Below are positions 49,510 to 58,798 of a stretch of DNA of 64,000 nucleotides, one piece after another. The position numbers and the translations under genes are program-made. The DNA is from Curtobacterium pusillum (GTDB lineage: Bacteria > Actinomycetota > Actinomycetes > Actinomycetales > Microbacteriaceae), in the NCBI RefSeq assembly GCF_007680845.1, contig NZ_VEIY01000012.1:1-64000 (forward strand), in the 5' to 3' direction. Each line of letters starts with the position of its first letter. Positions within the stretch are counted from its first letter, which is position 1. Under the pieces are notes generated by a model. That model was given only the letters and a program-made list of their open reading frames with translations, was not told the DNA's origin and made no database searches.

Positions 49510-50330
49510 GACGCCACCCGCAGCACAGCGTGCACGGCGGCGTGGTCGGACGGCCACACCCCGCCCGGCCGCCGGTCCGACACCGCGACGCGTCCGACGG
49601 ACCAGTCCGTGGTCGCGAGGACCCCGTCGATGCGCCGGCCGTCGGGACGCGGATCCCGGTAGTGCGGGTACGTCCCGAGCGGGCCGTTCACCTGTCGGGA
49701 GGCGCGGCTCCAGCTGTCGACGACGCCCGCCTCCGCCAGGGCTCGCCAGGGCGCGGAGCCGGCGGGACTGTTCCAGTCCGCCATGACGACGGCGGGCAGG
49801 GCGCGCTCCCGGACGATCCGCCCGAGGAGCTCGGCGGACCGCACCCGAGCCCACGGCGACAGGACGTCGAGGTGGGTGGCGAGGGCGGTGAACCGGGCCC
49901 CCGTCGCACGGTCCGCGACGACGGCGCCGACGACGTGCCGGGGGAACGCGGTCGCCCACGACCGGGAACCCGGCCGGTGCGGTGTCCGGGACAGCGCCCA
50001 CGACCGCCGCTCGATGACGTCGAGGCGTTCCCGGTCGAGGAAGAGCCCCACCTGTTCCCCACCACCGTGCGCTCCGCGACCGACGACCACGGGCTCCCAC
50101 CGCGACCCGAGGGCCGCGGTGAGGTCCGTGGACTGGGCGGGCAGCGCCTCCTGGACGGCGAGGACGGTGGGCCCTTCGGAAGTGACGAGCGCGACCACGG
50201 CGCCGCGGCGGAGCTCCCACGAATCGGAGTGTCCGGCGGGGCGCGGGACGCGTCGGCGGACGTTGAGGGTCATGCAGTGCACGTCGGGCGGCTGCACCGC
50301 ACCGATGAGCGGTCGGTCGTGGTCGCGCAT
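49506..50330 (-). CDS. Endonuclease/exonuclease/phosphatase family protein
   Basis: A 274-residue protein of the EEP superfamily. It has CMTLNVRRR (metal Asn), AVQEAL (catalytic Glu), LATHLDVLSPWAR (His), MADWNSPAGS (Asp/Asn), DGRRIDGVLAT and a C-terminal SDHAAVHAVL (Asp-His), so the full active-site set is visible. The substrate could be DNA, a phosphoinositide-like lipid head group or another phosphodiester. There is no signal peptide. The start at 50330 has GGGAGG only one base upstream, so a slightly later start is possible. Confidence 0.8.
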   Translation of the reverse strand: MRDHDRPLIGAVQPPDVHCMTLNVRRRVPRPAGHSDSWELRRGAVVALVTSEGPTVLAVQEALPAQSTDLTAALGSRWEPVVVGRGAHGGGEQVGLFLDRERLDVIERRSWALSRTPHRPGSRSWATAFPRHVVGAVVADRATGARFTALATHLDVLSPWARVRSAELLGRIVRERALPAVVMADWNSPAGSAPWRALAEAGVVDSWSRASRQVNGPLGTYPHYRDPRPDGRRIDGVLATTDWSVGRVAVSDRRPGGVWPSDHAAVHAVLRVAS

Positions 50331-50400
50331 GCCTCCCTTCTACGAGACGACACCCGTCGGATTCCCAGGGACCGCTCCGCGTGGCTCGTAGGGTGGCCCG

Positions 50401-51882
50401 ATGCGTTCCGGCCCCACCTCCCGTGTCCTCCTCGCACTCGCGGCCACCGGACTGCTGCTCGGCGCCGCCGGGTGCACCGGTGGAGGGTCCGGATCCGCGC
50501 GGGCCACGCTGGCGGACTCCTCGGCCGACACCGTGTCCGCGGTCACGCAGGACGACCCCGCTGCGCGCTCGATCGCCGCGAGCCGAGCGTTGTTCGCCAG
50601 CGCTCCCGGCGCGGTCGTCGCGCCCGCGGACGACGCCGCTGCGGTGCGGACCGCGGCGAGCGCCGGCGAGGCGGCGCACGTGCCGGTGCTCCTGACCGTC
50701 GCCGGCAAGGACGGCGGCGCTGCGGTCGCCCGCGAACTCCGGCGCCTCGGCGCCGACTGGTACCAGGCCGAGGGAGGCGTCTCGGTCGACACCGGCGTCC
50801 CGGAGCGGGACGCGCCGGACGGAGGCGGCGCGCCGGAGCCGAGCCGCGCCTCCAGACCGGCGACCGTCGTGGTGGCGGACGCGGGTGCCGATGCCGCCCC
50901 TGTCGCCACCGCGGGGGCCGCGGGCGCACGCGTCGTGACGATGCGGGACGGCGTGACCGACCCGGCGGCCGCACCGGACGTGGTGACGGCGCTGCACCAG
51001 CGCGCCGGGCACCCGACGGTGCTCGTCGGGGCTGCGTTCCGCTCGCTCGGCGACCCGGGCTGGGTGGTCCGGGCGGCGCAGGACGGGTGGCAGCTGCCGG
51101 ACGGCGGGCAGCGACCGTTCGACGGGCACCGGTACGTCGCGCTGTACGGGGCGCCGGGTGCACCCGCGCTCGGGGCCCTCGGCGAGCAGGACCCGACCGC
51201 GACGGTCGCACGCGCGCGCTCGCTCGCCGCGTCGTACCGGGGGTTGGGCGACGAGCCGGTCACGCCGGCGTTGGAGGTCATCGCGACCGTCGCCGCCGGT
51301 GGCCCGGGCGCGGACGGCGACTACTCCTCGGAGCTGCCGGTGTCCACGCTCGAGCCGTACGTCGACGCGGCGCACGACGCCGGGATGCCCGTCATCCTCG
51401 ACCTCCAGCCGGGGCGTGCGGACTTCCTCTCCCAGGCGAAGCGGTACGAGTCGCTGCTGGCGGAGCCCGGGGTGTGGCTCGCGCTCGACCCGGAGTGGCG
51501 GCTCGGGCACGACCAGGTGCCGCTCGAGCAGATCGGCAGCGTGCGGGCGTCCGAGGTGAACGAGGTGTCGTCGTGGCTGGCGTCCCTCGTGCGGAAGGAC
51601 GGGCTGCCGCCGAAGGCGCTCGTGCTGCACCAGTTCCGGCTGTCGATGATCCAGGACCGGGCGTCGCTCGAGTCGCACCCGGAGCTCGACGTCCTCATCC
51701 ACGTCGACGGGCAGGGGTCGCAGCCGGACAAGCAGGCGACGTGGAAGGCGCTGCACGCGGGCGCTCCGGCCGGGGTGCACTGGGGGTGGAAGAACTTCAT
51801 CGACGAGGACACTCCGATGCTGACGCCGCAGCAGACCATGTCCGAGGTGGCGCCGACGCCGTCGCTCATCACGTACCAGTAG
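50401..51882 (+). CDS. Secreted lipoprotein of unknown function
   Basis: A 493-residue exported protein with a lipobox at Cys25 (LLLGAAGC). Residues ~40-235 contain Ala-rich repeats resembling tandem cell-wall-binding-2-like units (APADDAAAVRTAASAGEAAHVPVLLT, ATVVVADAGADAAPVATAGAA, HPTVLVGAAFRSLGDPGW). Residues ~260-493 look like a TIM-barrel or glycoside-hydrolase-like domain (TPALEVIATVAAG, PVILDLQPGRADFL, WLALDPEWRLGHD, KALVLHQFRLSMI, LDVLIHVDGQG). Role at the cell surface is likely; the substrate is unknown. Confidence 0.75.
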   Translation: MRSGPTSRVLLALAATGLLLGAAGCTGGGSGSARATLADSSADTVSAVTQDDPAARSIAASRALFASAPGAVVAPADDAAAVRTAASAGEAAHVPVLLTVAGKDGGAAVARELRRLGADWYQAEGGVSVDTGVPERDAPDGGGAPEPSRASRPATVVVADAGADAAPVATAGAAGARVVTMRDGVTDPAAAPDVVTALHQRAGHPTVLVGAAFRSLGDPGWVVRAAQDGWQLPDGGQRPFDGHRYVALYGAPGAPALGALGEQDPTATVARARSLAASYRGLGDEPVTPALEVIATVAAGGPGADGDYSSELPVSTLEPYVDAAHDAGMPVILDLQPGRADFLSQAKRYESLLAEPGVWLALDPEWRLGHDQVPLEQIGSVRASEVNEVSSWLASLVRKDGLPPKALVLHQFRLSMIQDRASLESHPELDVLIHVDGQGSQPDKQATWKALHAGAPAGVHWGWKNFIDEDTPMLTPQQTMSEVAPTPSLITYQ

Positions 51883-51943
51883 GTTCTCCACAGACTGGAG
51901 GCGCGACCCGCGTTTCGTCGGTTGCTCCTGACAGCATGGGGGC

Positions 51944-54073
51944 ATGGAAACCACCGCCCCGCCTTCTGCGGACATCGCAGCCGAAGCGCAGCAGGCGCTC
52001 GCTGCGCTCACGGGCCGCGCTGACGCGGTCTTCCACCCCGGCCAGCTCGAGGCGATCTCCGCCCTCGTCGAACACCGGCAGCGTGCCCTGGTCGTGCAGC
52101 GCACCGGGTGGGGCAAGTCGGCCGTGTACTTCCTCGCGACCCTGCTGCTGCGCCGGCGTGGGGGCGGACCCACGGTGCTCGTCTCCCCGCTGCTGGCCCT
52201 CATGCGGGACCAGGTCGCCGCGGCTGCCCGGGCCGGCGTCCGCGCGGTGTCGATCAACTCCGCGAACGCGCACGAGTGGGGCGAGACCCAGGCGGCGCTC
52301 GCCCGGGACGAGGTCGACGTCCTCCTCGTCTCCCCCGAACGGCTCAACAACCCGAAGTTCCGGGACGAACAACTCCCGACGCTCATCGCGCGGATGGGGA
52401 TGCTCGTCGTCGACGAAGCGCACTGCATCTCGGACTGGGGCCACGACTTCCGGCCGGACTACCGGCGTCTCGCCGAACTCATCCGCTCGCTCCCCCACGG
52501 GGTCCCGGTGCTCGCCACCACCGCCACCGCGAACGAGCGCGTGGTGGAGGACGTCGCCGAGCAGCTGACCGCCGGCCCCGACGCCCCGGTGTTCACGATC
52601 CGCGGGTCCCTGGCACGGGCATCGCTCCGACTCGGGGTGCTGTCGCTCCCCGACGCCCGCCAACGGCTCGGGTGGCTGCTCGCCCACCTCGGCGACCTCC
52701 CCGGCAGCGGCATCATCTACACGCTCACCGTCTCCGGGGCCGAGGACATCGCCCGGCTCCTGCGCAAGAACGGGTACGCCGTCCGGGCGTACACCGGCCG
52801 TACCGACACCGAGGAACGCGAACAGCTCGAACAGCAGCTCAAGGGCAACGAGCTGAAGGCCCTCGTCGCCACCAGTGCGCTCGGCATGGGCTTCGACAAG
52901 CCTGACCTCGGGTTCGTCGTGCACGTCGGCGCGCCGTCCTCCCCCGTCGCGTACTACCAGCAGATCGGCCGCGCCGGCCGTGCCACGGACAACGCCGACG
53001 TGCTCCTGCTGCCCGGACGGGAAGACCAGGAGATCTGGCAGTACTTCGCCAGCGCGTCGATGCCGACCGAGACCCGGGCCGCCGCCGTCCTCAACGCACT
53101 GTCCCGCGACTCCGCGATGTCGACCGTGGCGCTCGAGGGGCTCGTCGACATCAAGCGGTCCACGCTCGAACTCCTGCTCAAGGTGCTCGACGTCGACGGC
53201 GCCGTGCAGCGCGTCACCGGCGGGTGGGTCGCGACCGGGCAGCCGTGGGAGTACGACGCGCCCCGCTACGAACGCGTCGCCGCCGCCCGCACCGCCGAAG
53301 CGTCCTCGATGCTCGCGTACGAGTCGACGTCGGCGTGCCGGATGCAGCTCCTCCAGCAGGACCTCGACGACCCGTCCGCGGAACCCTGCGGCCGGTGCGA
53401 CAACTGCGCCGGCGTCTGGTACCCGACGTCCGTCTCCGCGTCGGACACCTCCGGGGCCGCGGCAGCGCTCGACAAGGTCGGCGTCGAGATCGCCCCGCGC
53501 GCGCAGTGGCCGTCCGGCATGTCCGCGCTCGGCGTCCCCGTCCGCGGCAAGATCGGGCCGGACGAGCTCGTGCAGCCAGGCCGCGCGGTCGCCCGCCTGA
53601 CCGACCTCGGCTGGGGTGGGCCGCTCCGCGCGCTGTTCGCGTCCTCGACGCCCGACGCGCCGGTCTCCCGCGAGCTCGTCGACGGCTGCGTCCGCGCGCT
53701 CAAGGACTGGCCGTGGGAGACCAGGCCGACCGGGGTCGTGGCGATGTCGTCGCGTTCCCGTCCCGAGCTCGTGGGGTCGCTCGCGCAGGCGTTGTCCTCG
53801 ATCGGGCGGCTGCAGTTCCTCGGGACGCTCGGGCGGAACGGTGGGACGCCACGTGGGGACGGGGCGACGAACAGCGCCTACCGGCTGTCGGGGGTGTGGG
53901 ACACCTTCGTGGTCGATCCCGCGCTGGCTGCCGCGATGCAGGCGCACGAGGGGCCGGTGTTGCTCGTGGACGACCTGGTGGACAGCCGGTGGACGATGAC
54001 GGTGGCGGGCCGGGAACTCCGTCGGGCCGGGGCGTCGGCAGTCTTGCCGTTCGCACTGGCGACCGTGGCCTGA
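51944..54073 (+). CDS. RecQ-family DNA helicase with phosphoribosyltransferase-like tail
   Basis: A 709-residue protein. The helicase core has a Walker A variant RTGWGKSAVYF near residue 55, VVDEAHCISDWGHDF near 155, LATTATAN, SGIIYTLTVSGAEDIA, ATSALGMGFDKPDL and QQIGRAGRA. Around residues 465-490 the four RecQ zinc cysteines occur (CRMQLLQQDL... CGRCDNC). The HRDC domain is missing. Instead the C-terminus (about 590-709) contains VLLVDDLVDSRWTMTVAGRELRRAG, the PRPP-binding loop pattern of type I phosphoribosyltransferases. It is a DNA repair helicase; the tail's role is unknown. ATG at 51944. Confidence 0.88.
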   Translation: METTAPPSADIAAEAQQALAALTGRADAVFHPGQLEAISALVEHRQRALVVQRTGWGKSAVYFLATLLLRRRGGGPTVLVSPLLALMRDQVAAAARAGVRAVSINSANAHEWGETQAALARDEVDVLLVSPERLNNPKFRDEQLPTLIARMGMLVVDEAHCISDWGHDFRPDYRRLAELIRSLPHGVPVLATTATANERVVEDVAEQLTAGPDAPVFTIRGSLARASLRLGVLSLPDARQRLGWLLAHLGDLPGSGIIYTLTVSGAEDIARLLRKNGYAVRAYTGRTDTEEREQLEQQLKGNELKALVATSALGMGFDKPDLGFVVHVGAPSSPVAYYQQIGRAGRATDNADVLLLPGREDQEIWQYFASASMPTETRAAAVLNALSRDSAMSTVALEGLVDIKRSTLELLLKVLDVDGAVQRVTGGWVATGQPWEYDAPRYERVAAARTAEASSMLAYESTSACRMQLLQQDLDDPSAEPCGRCDNCAGVWYPTSVSASDTSGAAAALDKVGVEIAPRAQWPSGMSALGVPVRGKIGPDELVQPGRAVARLTDLGWGGPLRALFASSTPDAPVSRELVDGCVRALKDWPWETRPTGVVAMSSRSRPELVGSLAQALSSIGRLQFLGTLGRNGGTPRGDGATNSAYRLSGVWDTFVVDPALAAAMQAHEGPVLLVDDLVDSRWTMTVAGRELRRAGASAVLPFALATVA

Positions 54074-54093
54074 GTCTGGTCGCCTGACGGCCC

Positions 54094-54125
54094 GGAGGCG
54101 CGGTGCCAGCCCGCACCGCGCCTCC
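54094..54125. terminator. Bidirectional terminator hairpin
   Basis: GGAGGCGCGGTGC (54094-54106) pairs perfectly with GCACCGCGCCTCC (54113-54125) around CAGCCC. It lies between the convergent RecQ and aldo/keto reductase genes and shares the GGAGGCGCGG core with the hairpin at 22701. Confidence 0.82.
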
Positions 54126-54143
54126 AGGCCGACGTCCCGCCGT

Positions 54144-55019
54144 CTACGCGGCCGTACCGATCGCGTCGAGCTCGGCCACCGCGTCCGCCGGCAGGGCGAA
54201 GCCCGCCGACGCGACGTTGTCGCGCAGGTGCGCGACCGACGACGTGCCCGGGATGAGCAGCATGTTCGGCGAGCGCTGCAGCAGCCACGACAGCGCGATC
54301 GTCAGGCGGGACACCCCGAGCCGCTCCGCGACCGCGTCGAGCGCGCCGGACTGCAGGGGCGAGAAGCCGCCGAGCGGGAAGTACGGCACGTACGCGATGC
54401 CCTGCGCCGCCGTGAGGTCGACGAGCGCGTCGTCCTCGCGCCGCGCGACGTTGTACATGTTCTGCACGCACACGACCGGCGCGATCGTCTGCGCCTCGGC
54501 GAGCTGCTCGGCGCTGACGGTGGACAGGCCGAGGTGTCGGATGAGGCCCTGCTGCTGGAGTTCGGCGAGCGCCTCGAACTGCGGCGCGAGGCTGCCCGGC
54601 TCCGGGGCGTCGAACCCGCCGACGCGCAGGTTCACCACGTCGAGCTGCTCGACGCCGAGGTGCCGGAGGTTGTCGTGCACCTGCTCGACGAGCTCGTGCG
54701 GTTCGCGGGCGTGCGGCCACCCGCCCTCGGCGTCGCGACGGGCACCGACCTTCGTGACGATGCGGAGGTCCGCCGGGTAGGGGTGGAGTGCCTCGCGGAT
54801 GATCTCGTTCGTGACGTGCGGGCCGTAGAAGTCGGCCGTGTCGATGTGCGTGATGCCGAGTTCGACCACGGTGCGGAGGACGCGGATCGCCTCGTCGCGG
54901 TCGGTGGGCGGTCCGAAGACGCCGGGGCCGGCGAGCTGCATGGCGCCGTACCCGACGCGGGTGAGTTCGAGGTCGTCGGCGAGACGGAAGGTGCCGCCGG
55001 GAAGGGTCGTGTCGGTCAT
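54144..55019 (-). CDS. Aldo/keto reductase
   Basis: A 291-residue aldo/keto reductase barrel. The catalytic set is Asp and Tyr in HIDTADFYGPHVTNEII (about residues 53-60), Lys in RIVTKVGARRD and a His-equivalent region at LDVVNLRVGGFD, where many members have His; the residue here appears to be Asn/Arg. The NADPH-binding end has LIPGTSSVAHLRDNVASA. It resembles the YakC/YdbC group. It is divergent from an HTH regulator gene that probably controls it. Confidence 0.83.
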   Translation of the reverse strand: MTDTTLPGGTFRLADDLELTRVGYGAMQLAGPGVFGPPTDRDEAIRVLRTVVELGITHIDTADFYGPHVTNEIIREALHPYPADLRIVTKVGARRDAEGGWPHAREPHELVEQVHDNLRHLGVEQLDVVNLRVGGFDAPEPGSLAPQFEALAELQQQGLIRHLGLSTVSAEQLAEAQTIAPVVCVQNMYNVARREDDALVDLTAAQGIAYVPYFPLGGFSPLQSGALDAVAERLGVSRLTIALSWLLQRSPNMLLIPGTSSVAHLRDNVASAGFALPADAVAELDAIGTAA

Positions 55020-55121
55020 GACCACCACGATGCTCCGGCTCCCCCGTGCACGGCAGCACCCCCTCGACCCTGGGACCACGGGGACCAGGATCGGGCGTGG
55101 TCCGGTCCGTAGCATCGAGGG

Positions 55122-55979
55122 GTGAGCGACAACACCCTCGGTGCGTACCTGCGGGCACGGCGCGAGCTCGTGCGCCCCGAGGACGCCGGGCTCCGCGTGA
55201 CCGGTGTCCGGCGGACGCCCGGTCTCCGGCGGGAGGAGGTCGCGACGCTCGCCGGCATCAGTGCCGACTACTACCTCCGGCTCGAACAGGGCCGTGACCG
55301 GAACCCGTCGGCGCAGGTGCTCGACGCGATCGCTCGCGTGCTGGGCCTGGACGCGACGGCGACGGCGTACCTGCACGGGCTCGCCGGGACCACCGCCGGT
55401 GCCACGCGGAGTCCGTCCGGGCCCCGGACGCGTCGGGCACGCCGCCCCGAGCGGGTCCCGACCGGCACCCTGCAGCTCCTCGAGGTCGTCGGGCTGCCGG
55501 CGTTCGTCGAGAACCGGGCCTTCGACGTCCTGGCCGCGAACCCCCTCGCGACCGCGCTGGCCCCCGGGATGCGCGCCGGCGAGAACCGGCTCCGGACGAT
55601 GTTCCTCAGCCGCACCGACCAGGAGCGCTTCCCCGACTGGGAGGACCAGATGGGCGGCATGGTCGCCGCCTTCCGGTCGTCCATCGGCACGGACGTCGAC
55701 GACCCGGCGATCACGACGCTCGTCGGGGAACTGTCGCTCGGCAGCGAGGACTTCCGCCGGCTCTGGGCACGCCACGACGTCCGGCCGCTCGCCGGTGGTG
55801 CGGTGCGGATGTGGCACCCGGAGGTCGGCGAGCTCGAGCTCCGGCGCGAGAAGCTCGCGATCGGCGGCACCGACGGGCAGCTCCTCGTGCTGCACCACGC
55901 GGAACCGGGGTCGTCCTCGGCCCGGGCGCTGGCCCTCCTCGGCAGCCTCGCTGCGACGACGGCCCGCGCGGTCCCCTAG
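55122..55979 (+). CDS. XRE-type HTH regulator with MmyB-like ligand domain
   Basis: A 285-residue regulator. The HTH_31-type domain at residues ~5-85 has TPGLRREEVATLAGISADYYLRLEQGRDRNPSAQVLDAIARVL, and the MmyB-like domain follows (LQLLEVVGLPAFVENRAFDVLAANPLA, FRRLWARHDVR, GGAVRMWHPEVGEL). This combination is common in actinobacteria beside reductase genes. GTG at 55122. It is divergent from the aldo/keto reductase, its likely target, and overlaps the convergent membrane-protein gene by four bases at the end. Confidence 0.85.
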   Translation: MSDNTLGAYLRARRELVRPEDAGLRVTGVRRTPGLRREEVATLAGISADYYLRLEQGRDRNPSAQVLDAIARVLGLDATATAYLHGLAGTTAGATRSPSGPRTRRARRPERVPTGTLQLLEVVGLPAFVENRAFDVLAANPLATALAPGMRAGENRLRTMFLSRTDQERFPDWEDQMGGMVAAFRSSIGTDVDDPAITTLVGELSLGSEDFRRLWARHDVRPLAGGAVRMWHPEVGELELRREKLAIGGTDGQLLVLHHAEPGSSSARALALLGSLAATTARAVP

Positions 55980-56500
55980 CGTCGGGCGGGCTTCGGGAAC
56001 GTCGCCCGCATGTGGTCCGACGTGAGCACGTCACCGATGCCGATCATAAGCAGCGAGAACACGATCTGCTCGATCACCATCCAGAACGGGTAGAGCCCGG
56101 GGATCGCGGCGATCACGAGCGTCACGACCGGGAAGATCCGGCTGAACAACCGTAGCCGCTGGTACGCCCAGTAGTACCCGAGCTGCGCCCGCCACGCGAA
56201 CACGTACAACGTCAGGGTGATGAGCAGCACCACGGTCGCCCGGAACCACACCGCCCACGGAACTGTCTGCCCGGCGTGGGTCAGCAGCACGGCGACGACG
56301 ATCGCGGTGAGCCCGACGACCGTCTCGGCGACGAGCAACCAGCGGATCCAGCGGAACGAGCGCACGGTGTCCGGGTGTTCGAGCATGTCCTCGCGGATGA
56401 CGTACCCGGCCTGGCGACCACCGGCCAACCGGTCGAGCCGGAGGCGGCACCACAGGCGGTCGGCGAGGGCAGGGAGAGGCACGAGTCCATGGTGCCGCAT
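55976..56500 (-). CDS. Membrane protein of unknown function
   Basis: A 174-residue protein with about three to four hydrophobic segments (WLLVAETVVGLTAIVVAVLL, ATVVLLITLTLYVFAW, IFPVVTLVIAAIPGLYPFWMVIEQ). The N-terminal 55 residues are cytosolic and basic. No family recognised. The start at 56500 has no strong ribosome site; a later Met (MLEHPDTV) is possible. Confidence 0.6.
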   Translation of the reverse strand: MRHHGLVPLPALADRLWCRLRLDRLAGGRQAGYVIREDMLEHPDTVRSFRWIRWLLVAETVVGLTAIVVAVLLTHAGQTVPWAVWFRATVVLLITLTLYVFAWRAQLGYYWAYQRLRLFSRIFPVVTLVIAAIPGLYPFWMVIEQIVFSLLMIGIGDVLTSDHMRATFPKPARR

Positions 56501-56536
56501 CCGACGGGGCGGGCGTGCACCGCGCCTCCTGGCAGG

Positions 56537-57133
56537 TCAGTCCGTCGGGATGAGCGAGGCTCCGCCCAGCAGCTCGCCGGTGTCGGCGTCGAACAGGATC
56601 AGCGAACGGACCTCGGGCGGCAGCACGTGCGGGTTGGCGAGGACGAGGGACTGCGACGGGGTGTCCGCGGGGATGTCCCCGACGACGACGGGTGAGCCAT
56701 CGTCGGCCCAGAAGCCCCGCTTCGCGCCGATCACGGGCTTCGAGGACAGGACCACGCGCAGGGTGCGCGGCGGTGTGCCGATCGTCGCCACCGCGAGGTC
56801 GTCGAACGTGATGACCAGGCCGATGTCGGGGATGTCGTCGATGCGGACCGTGCCGGCGGCGTACCGGTTGATCGGGAGCAGCGTGCCGGTGACGGGTGGG
56901 ACGCGCTGCCACCACGGAGCGATCGGGGACACGTCAGTGTCCGCCTGCGACCCGGAGTCCGGCTCGGGGACGGGCGCGCCGAGGGTGTTCGACGGCGTCG
57001 CGAGTCCACCGCCGACGACGCCCTGCCCGGCGACGGCAGCGGAGGTCGACGTCGCCACGGGTCGCGCGGCCTCGGTCCGGCGCTCGGTCTGCAGCGTCGT
57101 CCAGGCCACCACCAACGCGACGACGGCGAGCAC
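56537..57133 (-). CDS. Membrane-anchored protein of unknown function
   Basis: An extracytoplasmic protein of about 200 residues with one N-terminal anchor. Visible segments are VLAVVALVVAWTTLQ (anchor), VTGTLLPINRYAAGTVRIDDIPD, GLVITFDDLAVATIGTPPRTLRVVLSS, an electron-poor beta pattern resembling DM13/electron-transfer-like domains, and LILFDADTGELLGG. The start is a problem: the sequence ahead of the anchor (ITTARRRWLYAAVG) is what an anchor needs, but no ATG, GTG or TTG lies in frame between the der stop and 57133. I give the GTG at 57133. A non-standard start at 57175 (ATA, with GGGGGA six bases upstream) would keep the basic lead. Confidence 0.6.
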   Translation of the reverse strand: MLAVVALVVAWTTLQTERRTEAARPVATSTSAAVAGQGVVGGGLATPSNTLGAPVPEPDSGSQADTDVSPIAPWWQRVPPVTGTLLPINRYAAGTVRIDDIPDIGLVITFDDLAVATIGTPPRTLRVVLSSKPVIGAKRGFWADDGSPVVVGDIPADTPSQSLVLANPHVLPPEVRSLILFDADTGELLGGASLIPTD

Positions 57134-57195
57134 TCCGACGGCCGCGTACAGCCATCGACGTCTCGCCGTCGTTATGTCCGATCCCCCGATCGTCC

Positions 57196-58716
57196 TCAGC
57201 GCTTGCGGCGCTCGCGCACGCGCATGTTGACGTTGATCGGAGTGCCCGCGAAGCCCCAGACCTCCCGGAGACGACGGGTGATGAACCGGCGGTACTGCGG
57301 GTCCAGGAAGCCCGTCGTGAAGAGCACGAACGTCGGCGGCTGGCTCGACGCCTGCGTCCCGAACAGGATGCGGGGCTGCTTGCCGCCGCGGACCGGGTGC
57401 GGGTGCTCCTGCACGAGTTCGGCGATGAAGGCGTTGACCTTGCCGGTCGGGATGCGGGTGTCCCACGACTCGAGCGCGGTCTCGAGCGCCGGAACGAGCT
57501 TCTCGAGGTGGCGACCGGTACGCGCGGACATGTTCACCCGGGGCGCCCACGCCACGTGCGCGAGGTCCTGCTCGATCTCACGCTCGAGGTAGCGGCGGCG
57601 GTCGTCGTCGAGGAGGTCCCACTTGTTGTAGGCGAGGACCAGGGCGCGACCGGACTCGAGGACGAGGTCGATGATGCGGAGGTCCTGCACGGAGATCGGC
57701 TCGGTGACGTCGAGGACGACGACGGCGACCTCGGCCTTCTCGAGCGCGGCGGTCGTGCGGAGGGACGCGTAGAAGTCGGCGCCCTGCTGCAGGTGCACGC
57801 GCTTCCGGATGCCGGCGGTGTCGACGAAGCGCCAGACCTTGCCGCCGAGCTCGATCTGCTCGTCGACCGGGTCACGCGTGGTGCCGGCGAGGTCGTTCAC
57901 GACGACGCGCTCTTCACCGGCGGCCTTGTTGAGCAGCGAGCTCTTGCCGACGTTCGGGCGGCCGAGGATCGCGACCCGGCGAGGGCCGCCGATCTCCTGT
58001 TTCGCGACGGCGGAGGTGTCCGGGAGCGTCTTGATGATGAGGTCGAGCAGGTCGGCGACACCACGGCCGTGGAGTGCGGAGACCGGGTGGGGCTCCCCCA
58101 GGCCGAGGTTCCAGAGCTCGTACGCGTCGAGGTCGCGGCGGTCGTCGTCGGCCTTGTTCGCGACGACGATGACCGGACGGTCCGTGCCGCGGAGCATCTT
58201 GACGACGTGCTCGTCGGTGGCGGTGATGCCGACCGTGACGTCGACGACGAAGAGGACGGCGTCGGCGAGGTCGATCGCGACCTCGGCTTGGGCGGCGACC
58301 GAGGCGTTGATGCCCTGCGCGTCCGGCTCCCACCCGCCGGTGTCGACGAGCGTGAAGCGCTTGTCGTTCCAGTCCGCCTTGTACGAGACGCGGTCACGGG
58401 TGACGCCCGGGGTGTCCTGCACGACGGCTTCGCGGCGACCGAGGATGCGGTTCACGAGCTGCGACTTGCCGACGTTCGGGCGACCGACGATCGCGAGCAC
58501 CGGGTACGCCGGCAGGTACGCGATGCCGTCTTCACCGAGCTGCCCGGCTTCGAGGAGCGCGACGTCCTCTTCGTCGAGCTCGTAGTCATCGAGGCCGACG
58601 CGGAGCGCGTTCGCACGCTGCTCGGCTTCGGACTCGTCGAGCCCGGCGAGCCGGTCGCCGAGGGCGTCGTCGTACTCGGGGAAGTCGTCGTGGTCTGGGT
58701 TGTCCAGCTGCGCCAT
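57196..58716 (-). CDS. der: Ribosome biogenesis GTPase Der (EngA)
   Basis: A 506-residue double-GTPase. The first G domain has GRPNVGKSQLVNRILG near residue 78, DTPGVT, DTGGWE and NKADDD. The second has GRPNVGKSSLLNKAAG near 250, DLAGTT, DTAGIRKR and YNKWDLLDDD, followed by the KH-like C-terminal domain ending with INVNMRVRERRKR. A ~65-residue acidic lead (NPDHDDFPEYDDALGDRL) is typical of actinobacterial Der. It acts in maturation of the large ribosomal subunit. It follows cmk, a conserved neighbour. Confidence 0.95.
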   Translation of the reverse strand: MAQLDNPDHDDFPEYDDALGDRLAGLDESEAEQRANALRVGLDDYELDEEDVALLEAGQLGEDGIAYLPAYPVLAIVGRPNVGKSQLVNRILGRREAVVQDTPGVTRDRVSYKADWNDKRFTLVDTGGWEPDAQGINASVAAQAEVAIDLADAVLFVVDVTVGITATDEHVVKMLRGTDRPVIVVANKADDDRRDLDAYELWNLGLGEPHPVSALHGRGVADLLDLIIKTLPDTSAVAKQEIGGPRRVAILGRPNVGKSSLLNKAAGEERVVVNDLAGTTRDPVDEQIELGGKVWRFVDTAGIRKRVHLQQGADFYASLRTTAALEKAEVAVVVLDVTEPISVQDLRIIDLVLESGRALVLAYNKWDLLDDDRRRYLEREIEQDLAHVAWAPRVNMSARTGRHLEKLVPALETALESWDTRIPTGKVNAFIAELVQEHPHPVRGGKQPRILFGTQASSQPPTFVLFTTGFLDPQYRRFITRRLREVWGFAGTPINVNMRVRERRKR

Positions 58717-58798
58717 GTGGGTGTCCTTGCCAGCGGCCGTTCGGCCGCGTGTTGTCAGTGCGGCCGCGCGTGGCCGGTGTTCTTCGGTGCCTGTTCCG

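Noticed and set aside
49530..52568. A 1012-codon plus-strand open frame across the nuclease, lipoprotein and RecQ genes
   Set aside because: It spans three well-supported genes in other frames and its composition is typical of a shadow frame.
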